From: SAR116 cluster bacterium
Lineage (GTDB): Bacteria; Pseudomonadota; Alphaproteobacteria; Puniceispirillales; Marisalimonadaceae
DNA: 5,552 nt
Direction of reading: 5' to 3'
Assembly (NCBI GenBank): GCA_002691795.1
Contig: NZIY01000023.1
Span: forward strand, 23,838 to 29,389
Position 1 is the stretch's first letter, and each line of letters opens with the position of its first letter. The notes under the pieces were generated by a model. The model was not told the origin of the DNA, searched no databases, and saw nothing but the letters and a program-made list of their open reading frames with translations. The position numbers were made by a program, and so were the translations under genes. Positions 1 through 5,552 of the stretch are shown piece after piece.

Positions 1-227
1 CTTTCTATAAATGAATTTTCTGATTTATAATTTAAAAACTCTTTTTTAGATCTAAAGAAATAATCTACTCCATCTACTTCGTTTTTTCTTATTTTTCTAG
101 TCGTAACTGAAACAGACAAATGAATATTTTTATCAAATTCTAAAAGCTTCTTGCAAATAGTTGTTTTACCAGTGCCAGATGGTGATGATATGACAATTAA
201 AACGCCTTCTCTTTTAATTTTTATCAT
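1..227 (-). CDS. gmk: Guanylate kinase, N-terminal part (cut by window edge)
   Basis: Guanylate kinase phosphorylates GMP (and dGMP) to GDP with ATP in the cytoplasm, a required step towards GTP and, indirectly, (p)ppGpp. I translated 75 residues from an ATG at 227; the rest lies beyond position 1. The P-loop is at residues 14-23 (SSPSGTGKTT), with Ser where many relatives have Ala at the first position of the Walker A pattern. The GMP-binding segment SVSVTTRKIRKNEVDGVDYF follows at 38-57. By alignment with yeast guanylate kinase, S40, R44, R47, Y56 and E75 are the expected GMP contacts, and all are present. The start lies inside the end of mltG with a 14-nt overlap in another frame. Only a weak AAAG stands close upstream, so translation is probably coupled to mltG. 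Family identity is secure; whether the C-terminal lid is intact cannot be seen. Confidence 0.96.
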   Translation of the reverse strand, partial: MIKIKREGVLIVISSPSGTGKTTICKKLLEFDKNIHLSVSVTTRKIRKNEVDGVDYFFRSKKEFLNYKSENSFIE

Positions 228-1191
228 GATCTTTAAGAACCTTTATCCATAGTTTAATATTTTTCTTGTGCTGAGAAAAGGTTTTTGAAAACCTATGCCC
301 ACCTTTACCATCTGATACAAAATATAAATAATCTGTATCATTTGGATATAAAACAGCTAAAATTGAATTTGTACTTGGATAACTAATAGGTGTAGGTGGT
401 AACCCTTTATACCTGTAAGTATTAAATAAATTTTTAGATTTTAAATCTAACTTATTTAAATCTTTTCCATTTTTTTTTAGAGCATAAGCAATAGTAGCAT
501 CAGATTGTAACTTCATATTATTTTTTAACCTATTTAAAAAAACACTTGAAATATTTTTTAATTCTTCGCTTTTTTTTCCTTCTTTTTCAACAATAGAGGC
601 TAATATAATTGCATCAAATTTTGTTTTAACAAAATTATTTTTTACTCGTTTTTTCCAATGGGAATCAATAAATCTATATTGTTCTATTTCCATTTTTTTA
701 AGTAATGAAGATTTCGTATCTCCCCATTTATAAAGATAAGTGTCAGGTTTAAATTTTCCTTCATCAATATGTAAGACAGTTCCCATTAGACCTAGTGAAT
801 TAGTTAATTTATTTTCTAATTGTTTAGAGTTAGTTCCTTCAATCAGCGTAAACTTTCTGTAAAAAACTTTATTATTATTAATGTTTTCTAGAAAATTTAT
901 TAAAGATGTATTTTTTTTTATTAAAAATTCACCTTGTTTTAAAACAAATTTTTCTTTTGTAAAAAATTTGGCAATTTTCCACTCTAACTTTGTTATTTTA
1001 ATATTATCGTTTTTTAAATATTTTAAGAAAGCGTTTTCAGTAAGGTTTTTTTTTACAATTATAAACTTGTCATTATTGACAATAGGATTCGAGATAACAG
1101 AGTTAATAAAAATCTGAAAAATAAAAATAAATACAATAATTAAAAAGAAGAAAATACAAATTAATTTTAATTTTTTAGTCAATTTCACCAA
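214..1191 (-). CDS. mltG: Endolytic murein transglycosylase MltG (YceG family)
   Basis: MltG is an inner-membrane enzyme that cuts nascent peptidoglycan strands internally and so sets glycan length. It has up to 325 residues, close to the roughly 340 of E. coli MltG. One hydrophobic segment at about residues 9-30, preceded by lysines, is a membrane anchor with the bulk of the protein in the periplasm. The catalytic region is clear: ASIVEKE at 198-204, with E202 matching the catalytic glutamate of the family, then FLNRL at 218-222, LQSDATIAYAL at 228-238, NTYRYKGLPPTPIS at 257-270 and YFVSDGKGGHRFS at 290-302. There is no ATG near the N-terminus. A stop codon directly precedes TTG 1191, so the start must be TTG 1191, GTG 1188 or TTG 1182; GTG 1188 is my slight preference. 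No Shine-Dalgarno sequence is visible, and the start lies inside the fabF end (14-17 nt overlap), which suggests coupled and modest translation. Two A9 runs occur in the message (470-478, 911-919). Confidence 0.95.
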   Translation of the reverse strand: MVKLTKKLKLICIFFFLIIVFIFIFQIFINSVISNPIVNNDKFIIVKKNLTENAFLKYLKNDNIKITKLEWKIAKFFTKEKFVLKQGEFLIKKNTSLINFLENINNNKVFYRKFTLIEGTNSKQLENKLTNSLGLMGTVLHIDEGKFKPDTYLYKWGDTKSSLLKKMEIEQYRFIDSHWKKRVKNNFVKTKFDAIILASIVEKEGKKSEELKNISSVFLNRLKNNMKLQSDATIAYALKKNGKDLNKLDLKSKNLFNTYRYKGLPPTPISYPSTNSILAVLYPNDTDYLYFVSDGKGGHRFSKTFSQHKKNIKLWIKVLKDHDKN

Positions 1192-2443
1192 TTATTAAAC
1201 TTGCATTTGTACCACCGAAACCAAATGAATTAGAGAGTACATTTTTAATCTTTCTCTTTTTTGAGAAATTTGGAACAAGGTCAAATTTTGAAGTACCTTC
1301 ATCAGGTTTTTTAAGATTAATTGTTGGAGGAACTTCTTGATTTTCTATTGATAATATTGAAAAAATTGCTTCAACTGCACCTGCAGCACCTAACAAATGC
1401 CCAGTTGATGATTTTGTGGAACTAATAGATAAATTTTTTAAATTAGAGCCAAATAATTTATCGATTGCTTTTAATTCAATCATATCACCTAGAGGAGTAG
1501 ATGTACCATGTGCATTTATGTAATCAATATCTTCTGGGATTAAATTAGCTTCATTTAAAGCTGCTTTCATAGCTCTGTAACCACCATCACCATCTGAAGA
1601 TGGCGCAGTGATATGGTAAGCGTCTCCTGAAAGTCCATAACCTTTAATTTTACCATAAATTTTAGCACCTCTATTCAATGCATGCTTTTTTTCTTCAAGA
1701 ATTAAAATACCAGATCCTTCACCCATAACAAAACCATCTCTATCAATATCCCATGGTCTTGAGGCTTCTTCTGGAGTCTCATTAAAATTCGTACTTAAAG
1801 CTTTAGCTGCGGAAAACCCAGCCATGCCTATTCTACAACAAGCTGCTTCAGCTCCACCAGCGACCATTACATCAGCTTTACCACTTTCTATAATTTTTGC
1901 AGCATCACCAATTGCATGAGCACCAGTTGAACAGGCTGTTACTACCGAGTGGTTAGGGCCTTTGAAATTATATTTAATACTGATCTGTCCTGATATTAGG
2001 TTAATTAAGGCTGAAGGTATAAAAAAAGGACTAATTTTTCTTACACCTTTTGAATTCAAAATTTCTGTTGTATTAGCTATTGTTTCTAATCCACCTATTC
2101 CAGATCCAACTAATACACCAGTTTTTTCATTATCCTCTTTATTTTTAGGTTTCCATTTAGAATCTTCAATAGCTATTTTAGCTGCAATTAAACCATAAGC
2201 TATAAATCTATCTATTCTTCTTAAGTCCTTCGGATCTATCCAATCATGTATATTTAATCCACCTTTTGGATCATCCGCAATAAGCGGGATTTGACCCGCT
2301 ATTTTACAAGGTAGATCTTCAGTTTTAAAATTGTCAATTTTATTAACACCACTATGGCCGTCTATAAGTCTTTGCCAATTTATATCTTGACCAACACCAA
2401 GAGGAGATACTAAACCTAAACCAGTTACAACAACTTCGCGCAT
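1175..2443 (-). CDS. fabF: 3-oxoacyl-ACP synthase II (beta-ketoacyl-ACP synthase, KAS II)
   Basis: FabF condenses acyl-ACP with malonyl-ACP, the chain-elongating step of type II fatty acid synthesis in the cytoplasm. The protein has 422 residues, against 413 in E. coli. The thiolase-fold catalytic set is complete: C171 in VTACSTGAH, H312 in NAHGTSTPLGD, K344 in SSTKSSTGH and H349 just after it. The C-terminal gate loop NSFGFGGTN lies at 405-413; its F409 matches the gatekeeper Phe400 of E. coli FabF. FabF is favoured over FabB because of the GFGGTN and CSTGAHAIGDA signatures and the acpP neighbour. The extra length lies mostly in the region around residues 55-75, before the PKDLRRIDRF segment. 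It starts 7 nt after the acpP stop with an A/T-only spacer and no Shine-Dalgarno sequence, so translation probably depends on ribosomes finishing acpP. Its end overlaps the start of mltG. Confidence 0.98.
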   Translation of the reverse strand: MREVVVTGLGLVSPLGVGQDINWQRLIDGHSGVNKIDNFKTEDLPCKIAGQIPLIADDPKGGLNIHDWIDPKDLRRIDRFIAYGLIAAKIAIEDSKWKPKNKEDNEKTGVLVGSGIGGLETIANTTEILNSKGVRKISPFFIPSALINLISGQISIKYNFKGPNHSVVTACSTGAHAIGDAAKIIESGKADVMVAGGAEAACCRIGMAGFSAAKALSTNFNETPEEASRPWDIDRDGFVMGEGSGILILEEKKHALNRGAKIYGKIKGYGLSGDAYHITAPSSDGDGGYRAMKAALNEANLIPEDIDYINAHGTSTPLGDMIELKAIDKLFGSNLKNLSISSTKSSTGHLLGAAGAVEAIFSILSIENQEVPPTINLKKPDEGTSKFDLVPNFSKKRKIKNVLSNSFGFGGTNASLIIGEID

Positions 2444-2450
2444 TAAAAAA

Positions 2451-2687
2451 TTATTTTGAATTCTCTTTTAAAAAATCAATGGCGTCTTTAACAGTTTGAA
2501 TTTTTTCTGCAGCATCGTCAGGAATTTCACAATCAAACTCTTCTTCAAAAGCCATTACAAGTTCGACAGTATCTAAACTATCAGCACCTAAATCATCTAT
2601 AAAACTAGCTGTTTCAATAACTTTAGCTTCATCTATTCCAAGGTGTTCAACTACTATTTTTTTAACTCTATTTTCAATGTCGCTCAT
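2451..2687 (-). CDS. acpP: Acyl carrier protein
   Basis: ACP carries growing acyl chains as thioesters on a 4'-phosphopantetheine arm and hands them to FabD, FabG, FabF and the acyltransferases. It has 78 residues, the normal size, and is strongly acidic. The attachment motif [18 protein letters not shown] is at 34-51; S37 is the phosphopantetheinylation serine, followed by acidic helix II, the docking face for partner enzymes. The ATG at 2687 has the best ribosome binding site in the operon: AGAGAGG (2700-2694) with a 6-nt spacer. A likely private promoter lies in the 72-nt spacer towards fabG, so acpP can be made above the level of the enzyme genes. fabF follows 7 nt after its stop. Confidence 0.99.
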   Translation of the reverse strand: MSDIENRVKKIVVEHLGIDEAKVIETASFIDDLGADSLDTVELVMAFEEEFDCEIPDDAAEKIQTVKDAIDFLKENSK

Positions 2688-2714
2688 TTGTTTCCTCTCT
2701 ATATTAAAGATTTT

Positions 2715-2743
2715 GCTATAACAGATTTGATAAATTATGCCAA
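2715..2743 (-). promoter_or_regulatory. Candidate sigma70-type promoter for acpP-fabF-mltG-gmk
   Basis: On the minus strand TTGGCA (2743-2738, 5 of 6 consensus bases) is followed after exactly 17 nt by TATAGC (2720-2715, 4 of 6). The predicted transcription start is near 2708, giving a leader of about 21 nt that carries the strong acpP Shine-Dalgarno sequence. It sits in the only long spacer of the operon, which supports a real internal promoter. The -10 match is only moderate and such matches arise by chance in A+T-rich DNA. Confidence 0.5.
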
Positions 2744-2755
2744 GAAGATAATTTA
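2731..2755. repeat. Inverted repeat around the -35 box of the acpP promoter
   Basis: Two perfect 8-bp arms, TAAATTAT (2731-2738) and ATAATTTA (2748-2755), flank a 9-nt centre that contains most of the candidate -35 hexamer. The arms are pure A/T, so an RNA hairpin would be weak and there is no U-tract to make it a terminator. It could be a protein-binding dyad, but A/T palindromes of this size are expected by chance in such DNA. Confidence 0.2.
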
Positions 2756-2759
2756 ATTT

Positions 2760-3497
2760 TTAAAACATACCCATACCACCATTTATATGAATGGTTGAAC
2801 CAGTAATATAACTTGCCTCGTCACTTGATAGATAAACACAAGCTGAGGCAATATCTTCAGCCGTTCCAAATCTAGAAACTGGTATTGTTTTTAGAATTTG
2901 ATTTTGTTGATCTTCTGTTAATTTATCTGTCATTGGTGTTTTGATAAATCCTGGTGCTATGCAGTTGCATGTAATTCCTCTACTAGCTACTTCATTAGCT
3001 ATAGATTTTGAAAATGCAGTTAGCGCTGCTTTTGATGCGGAGTAATTTGATTGCCCTGGATTTCCTGAATGACCAATTATTGAGGTTATAAAAATAATTC
3101 TACCTGACTTTCTTCTAATCATTCCTTTAATAATTTTCTGAGTTAGAAAAGCAGTTGAGTTTAAATTTAGATTCAGAACAGATGACCATTCATCTTCTTT
3201 CATTCTTAGAAAAAGATTATCTTTTGTTATACCAGCATTATTTATCAAGATATCAATAATGTAGTTTTTATTTTCTAATTCATCTGAGAAATTTTGTACA
3301 TTCTCATTTGTGTTTAAATTTGAAACAATAAAATCACTTTCATTGGGTAATTTATTAGATAAATCATTTAATCTATCTTTTTTAGTTCCAGTTAATATCA
3401 ACTTAGCTCCTAAGGAAGACATCTGGTGAGCTATTTCATTACCAATACCCCCTGTTGCCCCAGTAAGTAAAACTGTTTTATTTTTTATTGAAAACAT
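2760..3497 (-). CDS. fabG: 3-oxoacyl-ACP reductase (SDR family)
   Basis: FabG reduces 3-oxoacyl-ACP to (R)-3-hydroxyacyl-ACP with NADPH, the first reduction of each elongation cycle. It has 245 residues, the usual length (E. coli 244). It is a classical short-chain dehydrogenase: the cofactor loop TGATGGIG at 12-19, NNAG at 86-89, then the catalytic tetrad N111, S139, Y152 and K156 (NYSASK). The FabG-typical segments ASRGITCNCIAPGFIKTPMT (171-190) and the tail YITGSTIHINGGMGMF (230-245) distinguish it from other SDRs, and its place between fabD and acpP confirms the role. The ATG at 3497 follows AGGAG (3507-3503) with a 5-nt spacer. This Shine-Dalgarno sequence shares bases with the TAG stop of fabD, so the two genes are tightly coupled. 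Confidence 0.98.
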   Translation of the reverse strand: MFSIKNKTVLLTGATGGIGNEIAHQMSSLGAKLILTGTKKDRLNDLSNKLPNESDFIVSNLNTNENVQNFSDELENKNYIIDILINNAGITKDNLFLRMKEDEWSSVLNLNLNSTAFLTQKIIKGMIRRKSGRIIFITSIIGHSGNPGQSNYSASKAALTAFSKSIANEVASRGITCNCIAPGFIKTPMTDKLTEDQQNQILKTIPVSRFGTAEDIASACVYLSSDEASYITGSTIHINGGMGMF

Positions 3498-3505
3498 AAA
3501 ATCTC

Positions 3506-4444
3506 CTAATTCAAATCTTTGATATTGTAAAGGTCTTCAATAGTTTCAATATTATTGACAACAAAATCTCTTGAAAACCTTTTAAACAATCCAGACAAAA
3601 CTTTACCAGAACCAAATTCATAAGCTTTAGTAATTCCTTTGTCATGTACATATTGCATTGTTTCTTTCCATCTTACTTTATTTGTAACTTGATTAATAAT
3701 ATTTGATTTTAACATGTTAGGATCATTTTCAGATTTTGCAGTAAAATTACATATTATAGAGATATCTGGTTTATTAAAATTAATTTCATTTAGAGCATTT
3801 TGCAGTTTAATTTGGGCTGGCATCATTAAGCTACAGTGAAATGGGGCACTTACATTTAATAGCAATGACCTTTTAATAGAAAATTTAGATGAATTTTTAA
3901 CTAGCTCTTCAACTGCATTTGTGTCTCCACTGACTACAATTTGATCAGTAGAATTATCATTTGCAATTTCACAAACACCAAAATTTTTGACTGTATCTAA
4001 TAAATTGTTTAATTGACTAAAGTCAGAACTTATTAATGCAGCCATTGAACCTTTTCCTTCAGGAACAGCATCTTGCATAGCCTCTCCTCTTATTCTCAAA
4101 AGTTTAGCTGTATCTGACAAAGAAATTACATTAGCTGCACATAATGCAGTTAATTCACCTAAGGAGTGTCCACATAGAAAATTAAATTTTTTATTTATTT
4201 TAAATCCCATCTTCTCCTCAAAAACTTTCAAAATAGCTATACTTACTGCCATCAATGCAGGTTGTGTATTAAATGTAAGAGATAATTGCTTAATATCACC
4301 AGTAAAAATTAAATCACTTAATTTAAAGTCAAGACTATCATCAACTTCTTTAAATATATCTCTAGCTACTGAAAAATTGTCATTAAAATCTTTTCCCATT
4401 CCAATTTTTTGAGAACCCTGACCTGGAAACATTAGAATATTCAT
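3506..4444 (-). CDS. fabD: Malonyl-CoA:ACP transacylase
   Basis: FabD moves malonyl from CoA to the ACP arm and so supplies the extender unit to FabF. It has 312 residues from the ATG at 4444, close to the 309 of E. coli. Key residues are present: the oxyanion-loop FPGQGSQ at 6-12 (Q9), the nucleophile S94 in GHSLGE, R119 that holds the malonyl carboxylate, H203 in SAPFH, and Q252. A GTG at 4450 would add two residues, but it lies inside the Shine-Dalgarno sequence AGAGGTGA, whereas the ATG at 4444 sits 5 nt after GAGG; I therefore chose the ATG. It is the first gene of the fatty-acid operon, with a likely promoter in the region shared with rpsF. Its TAG stop is embedded in the fabG ribosome binding site; it is the only TAG among the complete genes here. 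Confidence 0.97.
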   Translation of the reverse strand: MNILMFPGQGSQKIGMGKDFNDNFSVARDIFKEVDDSLDFKLSDLIFTGDIKQLSLTFNTQPALMAVSIAILKVFEEKMGFKINKKFNFLCGHSLGELTALCAANVISLSDTAKLLRIRGEAMQDAVPEGKGSMAALISSDFSQLNNLLDTVKNFGVCEIANDNSTDQIVVSGDTNAVEELVKNSSKFSIKRSLLLNVSAPFHCSLMMPAQIKLQNALNEINFNKPDISIICNFTAKSENDPNMLKSNIINQVTNKVRWKETMQYVHDKGITKAYEFGSGKVLSGLFKRFSRDFVVNNIETIEDLYNIKDLN

Positions 4445-4446
4445 AA

Positions 4447-4454
4447 TCACCTCT
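4447..4454 (-). promoter_or_regulatory. fabD ribosome binding site (decides the start)
   Basis: The message reads AGAGGTGA followed by TT and the ATG at 4444. Its last six bases (AGGTGA) match the 3' part of the full anti-16S complement AGGAGGTGA. The GTG at 4450 is part of this site and so cannot be well initiated from it. Confidence 0.7.
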
Positions 4455-4480
4455 TAATATTAATAATAAAATAAATAAAA

Positions 4481-4486
4481 ATTATA
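4481..4486 (-). promoter_or_regulatory. Candidate -10 box for the fabD operon
   Basis: An exact TATAAT lies on the minus strand at 4486-4481, 36 nt upstream of the fabD ATG. Transcription would start near 4474 with a leader of about 30 nt. The -35 region is poor: TTATTT with an 18-nt spacer (4510-4505) or TATTTA with 17 nt, each matching only 2 of 6 bases. The box lies next to the rpsF -35 element, so the two promoters interleave. In a pure A/T stretch a TATAAT may be accidental. Confidence 0.45.
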
Positions 4487-4489
4487 TTA

Positions 4490-4517
4490 TTGCAAAATTT
4501 TTATAAATAACTATATT
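4490..4517 (+). promoter_or_regulatory. Candidate sigma70-type promoter for rpsF-rpsR-rplI
   Basis: TTGCAA (4490-4495, 4 of 6 consensus bases) is followed after 16 nt by TATATT (4512-4517, 5 of 6). The predicted start is an A at about 4524, giving a 61-nt leader that begins just before the 5' arm of a possible stem. A competing pair, TTGCTG (4530-4535) with TTTACT (4553-4558) at 17 nt, matches less well and would start near 4565. Confidence 0.5.
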
Positions 4518-4525
4518 GCAATTAA

Positions 4526-4579
4526 CTCCTTGCTGTTATCAACAATAATGGCTTTACTAACGGGTATATTCATAGGGAG
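4526..4579 (+). promoter_or_regulatory. Possible structured leader of rpsF that pairs the Shine-Dalgarno sequence
   Basis: The leader can form two stacked helices. P1 pairs CTCCTTG (4526-4532) with TAGGGAG (4573-4579): seven pairs, two of them G-U, covering the GGGAG ribosome binding site. P2 pairs CTGTTA (4533-4538) with TAACGG (4558-4563): six pairs, one of them G-U. A 9-nt bulge (4564-4572) separates the 3' strands, and a 19-nt loop caps the stem. Leaders bound by the S6:S18 complex are known upstream of rpsF in many bacteria. However, the CCG trinucleotide I recall as typical of that motif is absent here, so this is a structural suggestion by hand folding only. Confidence 0.3.
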
Positions 4580-4584
4580 ACATT

Positions 4585-4923
4585 ATGCCTTTATACGAAA
4601 GTGTGATAATCTGTAGACAGGATATTACAAAAAATCAATTAGACAACATAATTTCTGAATTTAAAAATTTAATTGAAAATGAAAATGGTAAAATACTAAC
4701 TGAAGAATATTGGGGCTTAAAAAACTTAGCCTACGAAATTAGTAAAAATAAAAAAGCACATTATTCATTTATTGTATTAGAAACACTACCTGAAAAAATT
4801 GATGAATATGAAAGAAAATTGCGTCTTCATGAAGATATAATCCGATTTATGACAGTTAGAATTAAAAGTTTTGATGGCAAACAATCAATAATGATAGATT
4901 CTAATAATAATGAAGTTAATTAA
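4585..4923 (+). CDS. rpsF: 30S ribosomal protein S6
   Basis: S6 binds the platform of the 30S subunit (central domain of 16S rRNA) as a pair with S18. It has 112 residues, on the short side because the C-terminal tail past about residue 100 is brief (E. coli S6 is near 131-135). Family landmarks are the N-terminal YE strand (YESVIICRQDI, 4-14), WGLKNLAYEISKNKKAHY at 43-60, and LRLHEDIIRFMTVR at 79-92. Together they give the ferredoxin-like beta-alpha-beta fold of S6. The ATG at 4585 follows GGGAG (4575-4579) with a 5-nt spacer. It is the first gene of the run with rpsR (19-nt gap) and rplI, and may be controlled through its leader. Confidence 0.98.
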   Translation: MPLYESVIICRQDITKNQLDNIISEFKNLIENENGKILTEEYWGLKNLAYEISKNKKAHYSFIVLETLPEKIDEYERKLRLHEDIIRFMTVRIKSFDGKQSIMIDSNNNEVN

Positions 4924-4942
4924 ATTATTTTAAGGTAATAAA

Positions 4943-5194
4943 ATGACACAATTAAAAATTACTAAAGAGGCAGTAAGAAAGCCATTTCAAAAAAAACGAA
5001 AATCTTGTCCTTTTTCTGGCTCAAAAAATAAAATTGATTACAAAGATATTAAAATTCTATCAAGATTTATATCTGAAAGAGGTAAAATAATTCCATCTAG
5101 AATATCTGCTGTTTCAGCAAAAAAACAAAGAGAATTATCTAAAGCTATAAAAAGAGCTAGATATATTGGCTTAATGCCATACGTGGTTAAATAA
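4943..5194 (+). CDS. rpsR: 30S ribosomal protein S18
   Basis: S18 partners S6 on the 30S platform. It has 83 basic residues, a normal size. The core [14 protein letters not shown] (41-54), the following [16 protein letters not shown] (59-74) and the LMPY end (77-80) are the S18 hallmark. A single Cys (C22, in KSCPFSG) remains, so no zinc-binding cysteine cluster is present. The ATG at 4943 follows AAGG (4932-4935) with a 7-nt spacer. Gaps to rpsF (19 nt) and rplI (14 nt) show one transcription unit. Confidence 0.98.
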   Translation: MTQLKITKEAVRKPFQKKRKSCPFSGSKNKIDYKDIKILSRFISERGKIIPSRISAVSAKKQRELSKAIKRARYIGLMPYVVK

Positions 5195-5208
5195 GTAAAG
5201 GTAACTTC

Positions 5209-5552
5209 ATGAATATTATTTTATTAGAAAAAATAAAAAAACTAGGGGATATTGGTGATGAGGTAAATGTTAAGTCTGGCTACGCTAGGAATTTTTTAGT
5301 GCCAAATAAAAAAGCTTTATATGCAACACCAGAAAACAGAAAATACTTTGATGAAAAAAAATCAGATATAAAATCTCAAAATGATAAATTAGTCATAAAC
5401 GCAAATAAAGTATCAAAAGAGTTATCAGGTCAAGAAGTTATTCTAATTAGAGCAGCAAGTGACTCTGGTCAATTATTTGGTTCCGTGAGCACTAAAGATA
5501 TTGTTAAAAATTTAGAAGAAAAAAAAATTAGCATATTTAAAAATCAAATAGA
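5209..5552 (+). CDS. rplI: 50S ribosomal protein L9, N-terminal part (cut by window edge)
   Basis: L9 binds 23S rRNA with its N-terminal domain and projects a second domain on a long helix. I translated 114 residues from the ATG at 5209 with no stop before the window edge; the family usually has about 150. The N-terminal signature is complete: LLEKIKKLGDIGDEVNVKSG at 5-24, then YARNFLVPNKKAL at 25-37. A Lys/Asp/Glu-rich linker helix spans about 41-74. The second domain begins at about 75 and includes SDSGQLFGSVST (84-95). The start follows AAAGG (5197-5201) with a 7-nt spacer, 14 nt after the rpsR stop. Confidence 0.97.
   Translation, partial: MNIILLEKIKKLGDIGDEVNVKSGYARNFLVPNKKALYATPENRKYFDEKKSDIKSQNDKLVINANKVSKELSGQEVILIRAASDSGQLFGSVSTKDIVKNLEEKKISIFKNQI

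Noticed and set aside
881..1117. Open frame of 78 codons on the plus strand, antisense to mltG
   Set aside because: It is a Phe/Ile/Leu-rich mirror of the Lys/Asn-rich mltG frame, has no ribosome binding site and no recognisable motif. mltG is well supported on the other strand.
1962..2198. Open frame of 78 codons on the plus strand, antisense to fabF
   Set aside because: It lies wholly within the highly conserved fabF gene. The composition is that of a shadow frame and there is no matching family or start signal.
4445..4450. GTG at 4450 as the fabD start
   Set aside because: This GTG is part of the AGAGGTGA ribosome binding site; the ATG at 4444 has correct spacing and gives the usual N-terminus just before FPGQGSQ.
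4536..4544. TTATCAACA, one mismatch from the DnaA box TTATCCACA
   Set aside because: A single near-match with no cluster of further boxes and no origin-type neighbours. It falls in the loop side of the possible rpsF leader stem and is likely chance.
4544..4549. AATAAT as an rpsF -10 box
   Set aside because: Five of six bases match, but at 16-18 nt upstream there is no acceptable -35 hexamer; TTGCAA-16-TATATT is the better pair.
4924..4942. Small A/T hairpin around the rpsR ribosome binding site (TTATT with AATAA)
   Set aside because: Only five A-U pairs, too weak to matter and expected by chance in this composition.
1..5552. A mobile element, CRISPR array, defence system or other new multi-gene system
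   Set aside because: All coding space is filled by recognised core genes with intact motifs. No long repeats, integrase, transposase or composition break is visible.

Overview
The window carries ordinary core genes from an A+T-rich bacterium with short gene spacers. It is most likely a streamlined marine alphaproteobacterium of the SAR11/Pelagibacterales type. The reasons are the gene content, the order (rplI-rpsR-rpsF diverging from fabD-fabG-acpP-fabF-mltG-gmk, an arrangement familiar in Alphaproteobacteria), the strong A+T bias (AAA, TTA and AGA codons, A/T homopolymers inside genes) and the overlapping genes. Trp is encoded by TGG where checked and all seven complete genes end in TAA or TAG, so the standard bacterial code fits. 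The assignment to SAR11 is inference; no species can be named from this window.

Left part (1-4444, minus strand): a type II fatty-acid synthesis operon, read right to left. fabD loads malonyl groups onto ACP. fabG reduces the 3-ketoacyl-ACP. acpP is the acyl carrier. fabF does the condensation. The operon runs on without a gap into mltG (a membrane-anchored lytic transglycosylase that terminates glycan strands) and gmk (guanylate kinase, cut by the window edge). Spacers are 8 nt (fabD/fabG), 72 nt (fabG/acpP), 7 nt (acpP/fabF), then overlaps of up to 17 nt (fabF/mltG) and 14 nt (mltG/gmk). The one roomy spacer, before acpP, holds a plausible internal promoter and the best ribosome binding site of the operon. 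This fits the high demand for ACP.

Divergent control region (4445-4584): 140 nt. It holds a TATAAT -10 box facing fabD, an interleaved TTGCAA-16-TATATT promoter facing rpsF, and a short rpsF leader that can fold so that the rpsF Shine-Dalgarno sequence is paired.

Right part (4585-5552, plus strand): rpsF, rpsR and the start of rplI, encoding ribosomal proteins S6, S18 and L9. They are tightly spaced and each has its own Shine-Dalgarno sequence.

I see no mobile element, CRISPR array, tRNA, rRNA, toxin-antitoxin or defence gene, and no new multi-gene system. The observations most worth checking are regulatory: the possible SD-sequestering rpsF leader, the overlapping divergent promoters, and the internal acpP promoter.
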